A stretch of 64,000 bases of DNA, taken from NCBI RefSeq assembly GCF_000247815.1, contig NC_021677.1, positions 41,208,417-41,272,416 of the forward strand. The letters are read 5' to 3'. Source of the DNA: Ficedula albicollis (taxonomy: Eukaryota; Chordata; Aves; Passeriformes; Muscicapidae). The position numbers and the translations under genes were made by a program. Shown one piece after another: positions 1 to 12,049 of the stretch (the first letter of the stretch is position 1; each line of letters opens with the position of its first letter). The notes beneath the pieces were generated by a model. It was not told the origin of the DNA and did not search any database. It saw only the letters and a program-made list of their open reading frames with translations.

Positions 1-1138
1 GCTTTTCTCCAAGTAGGTGGGTCCAGCTGGTGGCGCTTTGGCAAGCTCAGGGGATAGCTTTGTATGTTCTCCTCTCTTTTTGTAAGAGCTTGGATATAGA
101 AACAGTTATTGTCAGTACACAAGCCCTAAAGACAAATCACCACTTAAGCCAAAGAGCTGCCGCCTAATTTATCTATAGAGGTGTGGAATATTCCCTCAGG
201 TGATACCTAGTCACTGGTGTGGGCTTGGGTGCACTGCTACTCACTGATGTTCAGAGTTTTACCAGCTTATGAGTTTTAAATGAATCTCTGACTGTCCTGA
301 TGATAATTTTATGTGAGGAGGCAGATTGTCCTAAACTACTATGATATTCTTGCAGCAAGTTTGGCTGCTGTCAGTGAGGAGGACTGAAGAACCTGTATAG
401 ATCACACCATAATTCAAATGCCTATCTGATACCATTTTTAATCCTGCTTAAACTGTGGTACTTAATTCAGTGTACTTGGTGGGGTAAGTCCCATGAGTTA
501 TTGTGGTTTAATACATTCTATATTCTCTGGAAACTTTTCTCTCTCAGCTTTGATTTCTGTTTCTGCTCTCTTGCAGAAGATACTCAGTGCTAACCAGTTA
601 TTATGGGTCTCTCTAAGGGCATGGTTCCCATTTGCTCTTTATGGTGGTGTGTAAGGAAGGAAAAAGACGAAGAACAGCAATGTTTCTCCTGAGACATTCC
701 CCTGGCATACTACTGGAGACAGTGCTAGTGTAGTGCACAGAACACAGGGAGGAAAATTCCTGTCTATTAACACTTAGTATTTCCTTCCTGGTGTATTTGA
801 ATAAGTGCTGGGTTTTTTCTCCTGCTTTTTTTTCCCCCCCCTGCCACCATTGTGAAGTGAAAGGTCATTTCCATTTTACTGCCTATGTTTCCTGTATTAA
901 TTTTGAACTTCCAGGCATATTGAAGTGCTCTCTGAGGGCAGTCAGCATTGCCTGGCTTTGATTGATGCTGAATTTCACCAACAGTTTTCTGCTTTTCTCT
1001 CCAGCTTTGTCACTCTGAGGTTCTTCTGGGTTCACTTCTATCTTGATTAATTTAAATGAAGCTGTCATCTGCATTTTTCTACCCCCCATTCTTCTCAGTT
1101 TCCAGGTCACTCACGATATTCCTCAGTAGCTCCAGCTC
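1..1138. other. Unique non-coding sequence, no gene recognised
   Basis: I see no exon, repeat family or regulatory block here. A short pyrimidine/C tract lies near 826-842. A 75-codon open frame on the minus strand (883-1110) has a mildly charged, protein-like composition, but it matches no family I know and shows no flanking splice signals that I can defend. I treat it as chance. Confidence 0.5.
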
Positions 1139-2238
1139 AAACCCCGGTGTGACTAAGTTTTTGAGCTGTACGTGTTCTGAAGAGTAGCTGTTCATTCTAT
1201 ACTAATATTTTCAGTTTAATCCACTTTCTCATTTGTGGCACAACTTTCACTCCACAGATGTCGGTTTTCTAAGAATGTATCTGAAAAATGTGTTACCTGA
1301 AGGTCTAGATTGTCACCTCTCAAAGCTGTTGCAGAGATACTTTTAAAGAAGTCCACTAAACAAAAGACCAACTCTTGTCCAGGAGTGAGAGCACTGACTA
1401 AATTAGTACTGTTACTTAATTATTTGTATATTGTTGTGTATAGTCTATACAGTTCTAATTCTTTAAGCTCACAATTCTAACTCAAATTTCCATGGACATA
1501 GGGATCAGATCATTGAGTCAGGGAACTGAGAAGCTTCTCTTCAGTGTGGATTGACCCATCCTTCATGGGTGAGCACAGTCATTTGTTGTAGAGAGCCATC
1601 CAGGGACTCACTGGGAAAGGTGTGACATACAGAGAAATGGCAAATTCTTCTTGAGCATTAAGTCACGTTTAGATGCTCTGACACCAGCCACAGAGAAATC
1701 AGAGGCTGATATAGTCCTCACCCATGGGATGTGAAAAATTACACTGGGTGTTCGTTGAAGAGATTTACCTTTGCGGTCTTTCTCCTTGAAGAGTCTCCCT
1801 TAGGCTAATTTCTGAGGGAATTGAGCACCCAGGAGTTAGTAGGAGGCTGGTTCTGTGGGATACTTCACCCCTGAGAAGTCATTTTGGAAGTGAGGTTTTT
1901 TCAGGACTTATGGATGGATGCCCTAGGTCTTTTTCATTATCCAATGCTTGACTCTCCCTTCATTCTGGTGTTCCTGGTTCCCTGCAGTACTGAGCCTTAC
2001 AATACTGCTGCTATTCTCTGCTCACTGGCATGTGCTTCCCAGGTGCTCATACCCTCCTGCTTCTGAGGCTGACCCTGTGATGACAGCTGCCTGGCTGCCT
2101 ATCAAAGGCTCCATTTAGAGCTAGCCCAAGAGCAGACAGAAGGCTGCAGTGTTACACCCCGAAATCTGACACAGTGTGGCTTGCCTGCTTTTCACTGGGT
2201 CCTTGACAGCCTTTCAGCTCATGTCTGTCAGACCCCTG
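1139..2238. repeat. Tandem duplication, copy 1 (offset 1151 bp)
   Basis: This segment recurs at 2290-3389 in the same orientation with a constant offset of 1151 bp. For example, gttcattctata occurs at 1190 and 2341, and gacccctg at 2231 and 3382. The two copies look almost identical by eye; one difference I found is T to C in the word cttcagtgtgg (near 1542 versus 2693). The segment carries no recognised gene or transposon. Identical 60-codon open frames at 1884-2066 and 3035-3217 simply reflect the duplication. It may be a recent real duplication or two haplotypes placed side by side by the assembler. Confidence 0.95.
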
Positions 2239-2289
2239 AACCCCGGTGTGACTAAGTTTTTGAGCTGTACGTGTTCTGAAGAGTAGCTG
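2239..2289. repeat. Extra 51-bp copy at the duplication junction
   Basis: Between the two 1.1-kb copies lies one additional copy of the first 51 bp of the unit (ccggtgtgactaag ... agtagctgt). The start of the unit is therefore present three times: 1139-1189, 2239-2289 and 2290-2340. The third version differs at a few bases (gaccctgg for aaccccgg, agtctttg for agtttttg). A partial extra copy with its own variants argues that a short 51-bp tandem repeat exists in at least one allele. Confidence 0.9.
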
Positions 2290-3389
2290 TGACCCTGGTG
2301 TGACTAAGTCTTTGAGCTGTACGTGTTCTGAAGAGTAGCTGTTCATTCTATACTAATATTTTCAGTTTAATCCACTTTCTCATTTGTGGCACAACTTTCA
2401 CTCCACAGATGTCGGTTTTCTAAGAATGTATCTGAAAAATGTGTTACCTGAAGGTCTAGATTGTCACCTCTCAAAGCTGTTGCAGAGATACTTTTAAAGA
2501 AGTCCACTAAACAAAAGACCAACTCTTGTCCAGGAGTGAGAGCACTGACTAAATTAGTACTGTTACTTAATTATTTGTATATTGTTGTGTATAGTCTATA
2601 CAGTTCTAATTCTTTAAGCTCACAATTCTAACTCAAATTTCCATGGACATAGGGATCAGATCATTGAGTCAGGGAACTGAGAAGCTTCTCTTCAGCGTGG
2701 ATTGACCCATCCTTCATGGGTGAGCACAGTCATTTGTTGTAGAGAGCCATCCAGGGACTCACTGGGAAAGGTGTGACATACAGAGAAATGGCAAATTCTT
2801 CTTGAGCATTAAGTCACGTTTAGATGCTCTGACACCAGCCACAGAGAAATCAGAGGCTGATATAGTCCTCACCCATGGGATGTGAAAAATTACACTGGGT
2901 GTTCGTTGAAGAGATTTACCTTTGCGGTCTTTCTCCTTGAAGAGTCTCCCTTAGGCTAATTTCTGAGGGAATTGAGCACCCAGGAGTTAGTAGGAGGCTG
3001 GTTCTGTGGGATACTTCACCCCTGAGAAGTCATTTTGGAAGTGAGGTTTTTTCAGGACTTATGGATGGATGCCCTAGGTCTTTTTCATTATCCAATGCTT
3101 GACTCTCCCTTCATTCTGGTGTTCCTGGTTCCCTGCAGTACTGAGCCTTACAATACTGCTGCTATTCTCTGCTCACTGGCATGTGCTTCCCAGGTGCTCA
3201 TACCCTCCTGCTTCTGAGGCTGACCCTGTGATGACAGCTGCCTGGCTGCCTATCAAAGGCTCCATTTAGAGCTAGCCCAAGAGCAGACAGAAGGCTGCAG
3301 TGTTACACCCCGAAATCTGACACAGTGTGGCTTGCCTGCTTTTCACTGGGTCCTTGACAGCCTTTCAGCTCATGTCTGTCAGACCCCTG
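2290..3389. repeat. Tandem duplication, copy 2 (offset 1151 bp)
   Basis: Second copy of 1139-2238. After gacccctg at 3389 the sequence leaves the repeat and continues into unique DNA (ccaggcacac). Its near-identity to copy 1 means any duplication is recent, or the copies are allelic. Confidence 0.95.
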
Positions 3390-5469
3390 CCAGGCACACA
3401 AGTTCACTTCCATCTTGGAAGGAGGGGAGAGAGAAGTGACATTTCACCGAGCGGTGGGCATGCCGGGGATGTGGGGAGATAAGGCAGGATCACAGAAGCA
3501 ACTGAAATCCCAGCGGATATTGCGTTGCTGGCTGGATTGACAGGTTAAATGTGCTGCTGGGACAAGTATCCCTGCTCCCTCTGTCCCAGAGGATTGTGAG
3601 AATCAGTGAGGACAGCACTCAATCCTAATGCGTCTTGTCCTACGTTGGGACCAGTTCTGTCATAGCCTGGCAGGAGGATGTTCATTGAGAATTTGTTTCC
3701 ATATTTCAACAGGACCTACCAATAGAATGGCTTTTAAAAGAAATAAATTCACTTAGCAAACAGCAGCAGTAAATGAACAGAAACACAGATGTGGCCAAGG
3801 ATGAAATATTAGCATTTTTCAAATCCGTTTAGTGAAGACAGCCTCTGGGCTCTGGTTCAGGTCCTTGTGTTAGGGGGCTGCTTGCAAAGCACTAAGCTAA
3901 CTTACAGCCAAAATCTGTCAGCTTCTTCCTGGAGCTCAGGAGGGCAAAACTTGTCTGACTTGTTGACAAACTAAGTCTGGTCTAAAAACTTAATAGCTTT
4001 GCATTTCTTTCATCTCAAGGTACTTAGGATATATCAGTCAAGAGCACAAGCTTCAGGTAGTGTTTTGGCTGCTCCAGACTACAGGCAAGGAAAAGGAGAG
4101 AGTTTTGTTCAAGAGCAAAGTGAGGTGACTTGTTAGAAGAGCACCACTTCAGTGACTAGAGATGACCATGATGTACTGAAAGGCCTCCCTGTTGCATCAC
4201 AGCAGTGAGCAGCAGGTTCAAACAGTCCTGGCTCGGAGAACATTCCTGCACACTTATCAACTGCTCCTGCCCATGGCTGAATTTTCTGGGGAAGTTATTT
4301 GTTCAAATGCTAATCTTGACCGGTTCACCAGTTCTGGTGGATTGGAGCAAAGCATGGCATGGCTGGAGGCTAATGTCAAGCAGAAGTTTTCCGCTCTTGG
4401 AAAGATATGACTATATCCCTGGGTAAGGTGAAAGTTGTATGGGGAGCCTTTTCTTTGAGGTTATTTGTTCCTACCTGAGCTCTACCTGTAAATCTGTGCC
4501 AGCTGTGTCATATGAGTGGTAGTTTCAGCACAGCATCCATTACAGAAAGTCTCTTGTACAGAAGCTGAGTCTAGGGCTCCTGACCTGGAGAAAGTGGTGT
4601 CAGCCCTCAGGAAATGGACGTCAGAATGGAATGAGGGTCTTTCCCAAAGAATTTTCCGTGTAGTCAGTGGGGAAACACTGGTGACTGACCAGTGTGTGAC
4701 GCAAGCTCTCACCTGTAGGTCCCAGACCAGAACACTATCCCAAGCAAGTGGGTGTGTTTCAGGAGAGGGGGAGAGTGCTGGGGGTGCAGGGGGGAGTCAG
4801 GCCTGCTGAGTCAGCAGTAATGAGCTAAGCCAATATGGTAGAGCCAGGGGACCAAAGGGCTGTGAGAAAGATGCCTAAGGCCAGGTGGTTTGCAAGGGCA
4901 GGGAGAGGAGGTACACGATGCCTGAGGATGAAATATTAGGCAGACAGGTTGATACAACAGTGGACAGTGACTTGCTGTCATCCTGCAGACAGTGTGGCAA
5001 AATTGCACCAAGGCACTGTGTGCCCAGCTAGCTGACCTCTCCACTTCCATTCCCTGCCCACTCCTATACTTGGCAATGGAGGCACTGCCTTTGTTTTGTG
5101 CTGTGATTTTGTCCTTTCTTCCACGTACCATAATTCTGCAGTGCCTTCTGCCTGTTTTTAATGCCCAGGCTATTCAGCCCCATATCTAGGGTGTGTTGTC
5201 CACTTCCTTCCCTCCCTTGTTTCACAACCACAGTCCCATTCTGCAGCCCTATTGCTTGGTTCTGCATGCAGCAGTGCCCTTTGCAGTGCCTACTAAGAGT
5301 TTAATAAAGATCTACTGCCTGAGTTACCTTTAGCTTTTATAAACCAAAAAATGCAAACAGCTTGTAAGCAGCATTCATTACCTTGCACGCCTTCAGCTGC
5401 TTATTGGATACACATCCCCCTCCCTCCAGCATCTCTCTCTTTTTTTAATATGTTTTTTTTTAATTTGTT
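3390..5469. other. Unique non-coding sequence, no gene recognised
   Basis: Nothing convincing is seen in this stretch. Overlapping open frames of 70-106 codons on both strands (4192-4426, 4516-4809, 4811-5131) lack recognisable domains and codon structure. An aataaa hexamer near 5302 has no transcript context. A T-rich stretch at about 5440-5470 leads into the candidate conserved element that follows. Confidence 0.45.
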
Positions 5470-5655
5470 TTGATGAATGAGTGACAACCCTGACACCCGA
5501 TTCGCTGAGATTAATAGAAACGACACAATATTTACGTCGCGCCGACGAGCAATTATCCTGCCATCTATCTTTGAGATTATCTTTCTGATTGAAAACTACT
5601 CATCCATGTAATCGGAATTATTTGGAATTAGAAGGGAATTTATGGCCCCTCTCAC
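5470..5655. promoter_or_regulatory. Candidate conserved non-coding element (enhancer-like)
   Basis: What is seen: an AT-rich block that keeps six CpGs within 27 bp (5521-5547), which is unusual in methylated vertebrate intergenic DNA. It contains the inverted repeat CGTCG-CGC-CGACG at 5535-5547. Homeodomain-type words (gattaat, caattat, ggaattatttggaatta) are present. Read on the minus strand there is a cluster of GATA words (ggataa, agatag, agataa, roughly 5548-5585). A tgattga PBX/MEIS-like word lies near 5586. There is no open frame of note and no simple sequence. The combination is typical of deeply conserved developmental enhancers. Conservation itself cannot be tested here, and the target gene is unknown. 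Confidence 0.55.
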
Positions 5656-5757
5656 TCTCCCTCCTATTTGCCTCTGTCTCCATCCTTCTTCCCCCTTCTT
5701 TAAGAGGGATCCTTTCTTCCTTCATTCCTTCCATCCTTCCTTCTTTCAGCCTTGTGG
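5640..5757. repeat. Pyrimidine-rich (TTCC)n-like low-complexity tract
   Basis: A C/T-dominated stretch with interrupted ttcc and ctcc units, such as ttccttcattccttccatcc near 5717-5736. It creates spurious Ser/Pro-rich and Lys/Glu-rich open frames on the two strands. Confidence 0.7.
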
Positions 5758-6758
5758 ATGGACACATGTGCTGTACAAGGATGGCTGTTTCTGGAGATGG
5801 GGGAGACTGGGCCACGCACTGGCCAAGCAGGCAGTGGGGACAGTGATAATGCACTGGGGCTTGGACAGCAGCTGAGGGATGAAAGGCTCTCAGGAGAAGG
5901 CTGGCATGGGAACTGGATATGTGAGGATGTGATGCTGTGAAGGCTGAGCAGGCAGCACTGCTGGGACAGAATAACTGGGGGCACCTCACTTATCTTCATT
6001 TTCTCTGTTTTGAAGATGCCTTTCATTGGCCCACTGCTTCTTGGTAAATGTGCTCCTTGTGCATTTCTTTTATCTAAGTATTTTTCTGGAGGTATTTTTC
6101 CAGGTCACACTGTACAGGAGAAGGACCTGTTCTTGTGGGCATCTTCCTGCATACTGTGAACCTTTCTGTAGCTGCTGCTGGTGTTTCTGCTTCTTCAACA
6201 GCCCCTGGAGACAGCCTCCAGTGTATGTGATGGGGAATGGCTGTCTTGCTTCAATACTGTATCCTCTAACACAAAGCTTTTTGTACAGGGCTTCTAGGAA
6301 ATATATTTGTCATAGCTTTAAGGAGCTGGTAGATGGCAAAGCACTTGTATTGTTTTTTCTTACTGGGAAGAGTTCTGTCTTTTGCATTTTTTTTCAGAAG
6401 CACTGGTGTTTCTCACACTTTATTTCATTTTTTTTTTTTTTCTTCTGGCCTGTGATGCAGAAGAAGCAAGTAGTCATGTTGTGTCAGGTCACCTCTAGAA
6501 GAAGACACAAATCCCCCTTGTTGGTGATTCCAAGACAGGACATCAAAATACTCATATGCTTCTTCTCTTCTCTGGAAGCCCATGTCTGAGCACAGTCCTT
6601 AATGACACATTTTCTACCTTTCCCCTCTCCTGGGTGAGGGCAGAAGTGGGACTATCCTACTACACCTGGAGAAAAAAATCTGTGCTGTAGCTCGGTCAGC
6701 ACTGAGAATTACTCCTTCTCTGTAGAATACTTCAGAAACAGTGCTTGATTTTTTCTTT

Positions 6759-6760
<2 letters not shown>
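5758..6760. other. Non-coding sequence with a spurious 187-codon frame
   Basis: The longest open frame in the window (6026-6589, plus strand, 187 codons) lies here. Its translation is rich in Phe, Cys and Leu, runs through the T tract at about 6428-6441 as a poly-Phe run, and has no recognisable domain. I regard it as chance. No other feature is visible. Confidence 0.5.

Positions 6761-6810
<50 letters not shown>
6761..6810. repeat. T homopolymer of exactly 50 bases
   Basis: Fifty consecutive T, preceded by aa and followed by gcaagtgg. It is not the tail of a visible retrocopy: no minus-strand AATAAA signal lies just to the right and no gene-like body follows. A second T run of exactly 50 sits at 19840-19889. 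Confidence 0.97.
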
Positions 6811-6812
<2 letters not shown>

Positions 6813-9719
6813 AAGTGGCTGTGGCAGAAACCGAGCCAGGAAAGTGGATGTCAGGGGAAGTCAAGCAGCAAAGACATTTTAAATGGATACAGGGGCATCT
6901 GTGTCCTTTGAGAACCACAGCATGCAAAGGTGCTTGGCTCGTGTGAATCCTGATGGAGAAGAGAGAAGGGAAGCACTGCAGGTTTCTGAAGAAGTACCAT
7001 GTGCTAAAGGAGAGACACAGTCTGAGTGCTGAAGGAATTCAGCCTGAACTCAGTACCAGCTAACACAGAAGCCAGGCTGCAAAGATGTTTGATACTGAGA
7101 ACAGTGTGAACAGTTAATAACACAAGGATTTGGAAAAGGAAATGCTCTGAGGTACAGTTGCTCCATCAGCTCGAGAGATCTAGGCCCAGATGGGAATCTC
7201 AGATCCTTCCGCCCAGAAATACCCGATGTTGTTATTAATTAGTATGGAAATGTTTTCCTTTCTTGAGAGAGAGCTGTTGAATTGCCAGTGGGATACTGGG
7301 GGGATGGGTGTGTGCATGTGTGGGGTAGCCTATCAAGAAACTATTAATTAGGTTACTTCCCACTGCTGTTGACATGCAGGGGAAGGGGGTTGTTTGTGGG
7401 CCAAAATAAAAAGGAAAGAGAAACTGAAAGACTGGGATCGAGAATGGAAAGCATGAGGAAAAAAAAATGAGATGGGTAAGACAAAGCATACAGGCTGAAA
7501 GAGGTATGTGTAAAAAGACATTCCTAAGATTCCCAAAGCAGAAGATGAGAAAAATGAAAAACCAGGATATGGTTAGAATCAAAGGGGGAACTCCTTTGAG
7601 ACAGCGGCAGCATGGGTTGGACACAGCCACAAAAGGACTGACTGATCCTCTCCTGCCTTGTTACTGGTTTTGTTGTTCATGCTTCCACAAACTTGGCACC
7701 AAGGCTTCCTCATGTCAGAGCAGTGATATGCCAAATGTCACTATGAAACAAGAGAGAATTTAGATGAGAAACTTCTTTGGCTGTAGATTACTTTCCTTTG
7801 CTGGCTGGGTCTTTTACCCCCCTTCCTTTGGAATGGGATTTTTATCAGCTTTGATGAATAATCATAATATTCATTGGAATTTTTGCTTGGCTTTCTATAT
7901 AATATCCAGCCACTTACTACTTTTATCAAGGTCTTTCTGCAGTCTCTAGCTCTGTACTTCTGATCGTGTACTTCTGGTTCTGTCCTGGGAGAGGGCTGAA
8001 TGCAAGAAAACCCCAGCAGAATGCAATAGTGTAGCCCTGTATGTAAGCAGGAGGTGCTGCATTTGCAGTTCTGAGAGAGTGCCAGAACAAGAGGGAGACG
8101 AGAAATGTATGTGAGATTATGGGTTAGAATAAGTGAAGGATCTATTCACAGAGGGGACAGAAAACGGAGCAAGTGGGTTACCTAAAAATATCAGTGCAGG
8201 CTCCTGGCTCCCTGGCAGAGGGAAGAGATCAGTGCAGTTGTGATTTTTCAGAGAAAGTGTTTTGGGTTTACAAAGCAGGAGGAATGGAGTGATAAGACAA
8301 AGACATAGAATTGATACCTCATATGGGACCAACACAATCCCGATCTATTTATCCTGTGATCTGCCTCTAGAGAATGTAGCTGTCTGCTGCATTTTCTTCC
8401 AAGAAACCTGTCTAGAAACATGTCCAAGAAACATGCAGGGGATCTACCCACCCTCCTTGGACTAAGGCAGCACAGAAGGAAAACAGCTCTCCAGATTGCA
8501 GCTACCGTCACCACTTCAAATCCTCAAGAGATCTAGACTGAACAGGGGTGGTTTGAAACACAGCAACTGGTAAAAAGAAGCAATAAATCTGGAAGAATAA
8601 TTTGGCTTTCAGTTTCAGAGGTTTGTGCACAGTAGTGACAATTTATCAGCACGTGAAAGATTGTTGTTAGTCCATGCTCATCTCAGGGGCCAAGGAAACT
8701 GTTAGCCTTAAATCTGCCACGATTACAGAATCCAGGAGTGCTCGTGAAGCCCTTGCCTACTCTCTTTCTGTGCTTCATGTAAGGCAGATTAGGGTTGAGG
8801 TGGGATGATGCTCACCAGCAAGGAGGGATGTGGCAACACAAGAAGAGTGAAGCAGGAAGAAGCTGAGCAATGCACAGGTGAGGGCTCCTGATTCCTTCTT
8901 GGCCTTGGTTCCTTGTGGGTGTCACTTGTCTGTCTGGATTTGTTTTGTTTTGTTTTCAAAGAAAATTAAATACAGATAATTGTGTTCCTTAGAAAAATGC
9001 CCTGTCACTTTACTTTGAATTTATTGTTAGGCCTACTTTTCTAAGGGAATACTGAGTATGTGATTGCACTGGTTAAGTCTGTGTAGCTTTTTAATCTGTT
9101 ATCTAATTTCAAATGCATTTTTCTCCCAGTCAGACTCTGAAAGGTTTTAAGTTCAGACAAGTTTCATGAAACAGGTGACAGGTAGAGACCTTATTATTAT
9201 ACCTTAGGGAAAGACTGCAGGATGAGCTCATGCTTATTAGAGTTCAGGAAATCCACAAGGGACAGGGACTGTCCAAATGCCCCAGTTTCAGAAGAGTTCA
9301 GTTGAGGCTCACATCTTACTGTGAGTGCATCAGAGGATCCATTGTTTGGTCAGTGTCTCGCAGATTCTCTAGTGAATAGTAAGGTATGAGCTTCCTTCTT
9401 TTTGGACATTCATAATCCTGCTAATTCATGTGGATTCCCTGGAATTCAGTACGAGGTGAGTAACAGTGCAGCCTCAGTATAAGAGAGTTAAAAAGCCAGT
9501 CAAACACAACAGAGAAAACTCTTGCAAACAAGGCATCTTTGTTTCAGATAGAAGATTCTTAAAGAAATTGAAGTGCAAATATAAAATTGCTGATGTCTGT
9601 AGTGATTGTATCTTCTGCCCCCAACTTATGTGTGCCCCAGTTTTCACCAGACTCTTTGAGTACTGGTTTCACTGTGATTTTGGATCCCAGTATAGGCAAC
9701 CTGGTCCAGTTCTGGCATG
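6811..9719. other. Unique non-coding sequence, nothing recognised
   Basis: Short open frames at 7235-7630 (minus), 7467-7763 (plus) and 8248-8514 (minus) overlap one another and are low-complexity or featureless. No repeat family or RNA gene was recognised. A short tgttttgttttgtt run lies near 8941-8955. Confidence 0.4.
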
Positions 9720-9817
9720 AATATTACTTTGGTACGACATACTTAGTTCAGCATAGGTTCTTTGGAGCAAATATTACTTTGGTATGACATACTTAGTTCA
9801 GCATAGGTTCTTTGGAG
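9720..9817. repeat. 50-bp tandem duplication, two copies
   Basis: The unit beginning atattactttggta at 9721 recurs at 9771. The visible difference inside the unit is tacgac versus tatgac, and the copies end at tttggag. The repeat is direct and adjacent. Confidence 0.93.
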
Positions 9818-12000
9818 AAGTAAGCTAGACTAACATAAATGTGGTTATAGTTACATAACTTTTTTCAGTGAAATATTCTTGTAAAATCATTCCTGTGAAG
9901 TGAGATAGTTACACTTGCACAAAAATGATGCAGACCAGGCTTCAAATTACAAAGTGTTTGCAGTAAAGACCATGTTTGCATATTTACATATGCGTGGTGC
10001 TAAGTGTCAAAGGACTACAGGTTCTGAATGCTGCTTATAATAATAATAATAAGACCAATAACCTAAAAGTCTGTCTGGGGAGTCACCACAGCATGTCTGT
10101 AATTAGTTGAAGTAAAAATTACCATTTATGAGGCATCTGGAAACATTGTCTCAGAGATGAACAGCACCTATGTAGTCATCTCTGTTCTGGCACAGCCTTA
10201 ATGACGTTTTTGTCCATGAACTTCCTTACTTTTGCCTGCTCTGAAGACCAAACAAAGGTAATGGCTGAAGAGCTTCTGCTTGCAATCGTGGCATTTCATA
10301 GAGCACTGAGGCTGCCCATGACTCACTTAACAATGTTTGCAAGGGTAACTGGGAACATTTTGCAAACATGATGTAGCAATGCAGAAGCAGTTTCTCTGCA
10401 GCCTCATACATCCTGAAGAAGGACCTGAGTAAGAGTTTGCATTTATGGAGAACCTGGTTGAAGAAATCACCTTTGAAGGAGGGAATCATTGAGCAGTGCA
10501 GGGCAAGGAACTGCTTCCCTGTGGCTTTGGGCAACAAGTCTTGTTTGCTCGTTTGCTCTTTGATTAAGATTTTCTAGAATGAATAGCAACTCCTCCAAGT
10601 TACTCCCACCACTCAGAACAATACTAGTTAACAGAAGACTTGCAAATAATTCTTTAAAAATTGAATGTTTTGTTAAATTTCTTGAGAGAACCACAGGGAT
10701 TTAGGAAAATATTTCCTTGAGGAATTTGTTAATACTATCAAGAAACATGAAATGCCCCATGATTACAAAGAGCAGTCCACATGCCTCTATATTAGAGTCT
10801 CATTTTCTGCCTAATGACCAGTGAGAAAATGGAAAATAAATTAACTCTTTTTGTTTCTCAAACAGGAACTGTTTTCTTTGAAAACTTAGGGAGGGAGACA
10901 TGAAAACATTTCAGCAGGCTATATGTTTTCTAACATCCCATTATTACAAATTTAAAAATGTAAATTGTGTCATCTGATAAAGTGGCAAAAATAAAATTTT
11001 TGGGAGAATGACACATATGTAGCTCAACAGCTTTGAAGAACAGGCTTCCAAAGAGCAGAAGGTGGTCTGTCCTTCAAGTTTCCATGGGGTTTCACCAGGC
11101 AAATGAATCCCAGGATCTCATGGCAAGGCACATAATACATTAAAGAAAGAGAGGTTCTGTTCTTGTTTATATTACTTAAGTTGTATTAACTCAGTCATAA
11201 CTCAGCCTAGATACAATCTCATGGTGCTTTGCATTTGAATGAATATAGCCTGGATCTCATCTGGGTAAAAAATCCATATGAATGAGGCTGACTTTCTGCT
11301 GAAATCCAAACCAGCTTGTTAGAAGTGTGCCCATATAGCCCTAAACAGCTTTGTTTTGCTAATGTACCTTTATTTGCAGTGTGGCATAAAACAGGACTTC
11401 TGGAGTTCCTGTAACCTAGCTGCAGAGTGATTCTGCTGCCCAGCCTTGGAAACATGTGTGGGGCAGAATCCAACTCTTCTGGCACAGAGTTTATTGCTGC
11501 ACAGAGGTGATAAAGGAAGGCTGTGATTTCATGGTGGGTTTTTTCCCCCAAGCTTGTAAGCACAGGGCAATCGTGTGGCACAAGATGTGTCAGGGAAGAA
11601 GCTCCTGTGAGTGCTGTAGATCTTCCTCCCCACGCTCGGTGGGCAGTCACAGCAGGGCAGCGTGTGAGTGTGTGAGGCCATCCCCATGACACATTCCTAA
11701 AGGGAGGGAACAGAAGAGCAGCTGGGCCTCACCTCCCAACAGCAGCAGGGCCCTAGGCAGAGGTGATGGAAGGGACTGGTTATTCCAGGTGAGGACATGT
11801 CCAGGTGTGGCAAGAGCACAGACTAAAGCAACAGCAAGGGACTGAGCAACCAAATGTCTGCATCTGGAACACAGGCTCGACAGAAACCTTCCTCAAGCAG
11901 CTGTTTCCAAGGGGCTTTGGGTAAATCCATTTGCAGTTAAGAATTTGACAGATGTTTTTTCCCCCCTTCTCACTGTTAAGCCTTGGTGGATGTAACATCT
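9818..12000. other. Unique non-coding sequence, nothing recognised
   Basis: Contains a short (TAA)n run near 10038-10052. Open frames at 10226-10694 and 11219-11692 (both minus) have no recognisable domain. No transposon signature was seen. Confidence 0.4.
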
Positions 12001-12002
12001 TT

Positions 12003-12049
12003 TTACAGGGTGTAGGTGGGGTGGGGAGGAGGGGGGGGTATGGAGGGCA
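12003..12049 (+). other. Potential G-quadruplex sequence
   Basis: A G-rich stretch on the plus strand with gggg-t-gggg-agga-gggggggg-tatgga-ggg. It satisfies the four-G-run, short-loop rule for intramolecular quadruplexes. No promoter context is visible next to it. Confidence 0.55.

Noticed and set aside
883..1110. 75-codon minus-strand frame with charged, protein-like composition
   Set aside because: No family resemblance, no conserved motif and no convincing splice boundaries; its length is within chance expectation.
1884..3217. Identical 60-codon frames at 1884-2066 and 3035-3217, apparently a gene pair
   Set aside because: They are copies of the same chance frame carried by the 1151-bp duplication. 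The same reasoning removes the frame pairs at 37605/38344, 38985/39475, 54510/55266 and 54875/55631.
6026..6589. Longest open frame (187 codons, plus strand)
   Set aside because: It is Phe/Cys/Leu-rich, passes through a T run as poly-Phe, and has no recognisable domain or nearby splice or promoter evidence.
6761..6810. T50 tract as the poly(A) tail of a minus-strand retrocopy
   Set aside because: No minus-strand AATAAA just to the right, no gene-like body and no target-site duplication recognised. The same applies to 19840-19889.
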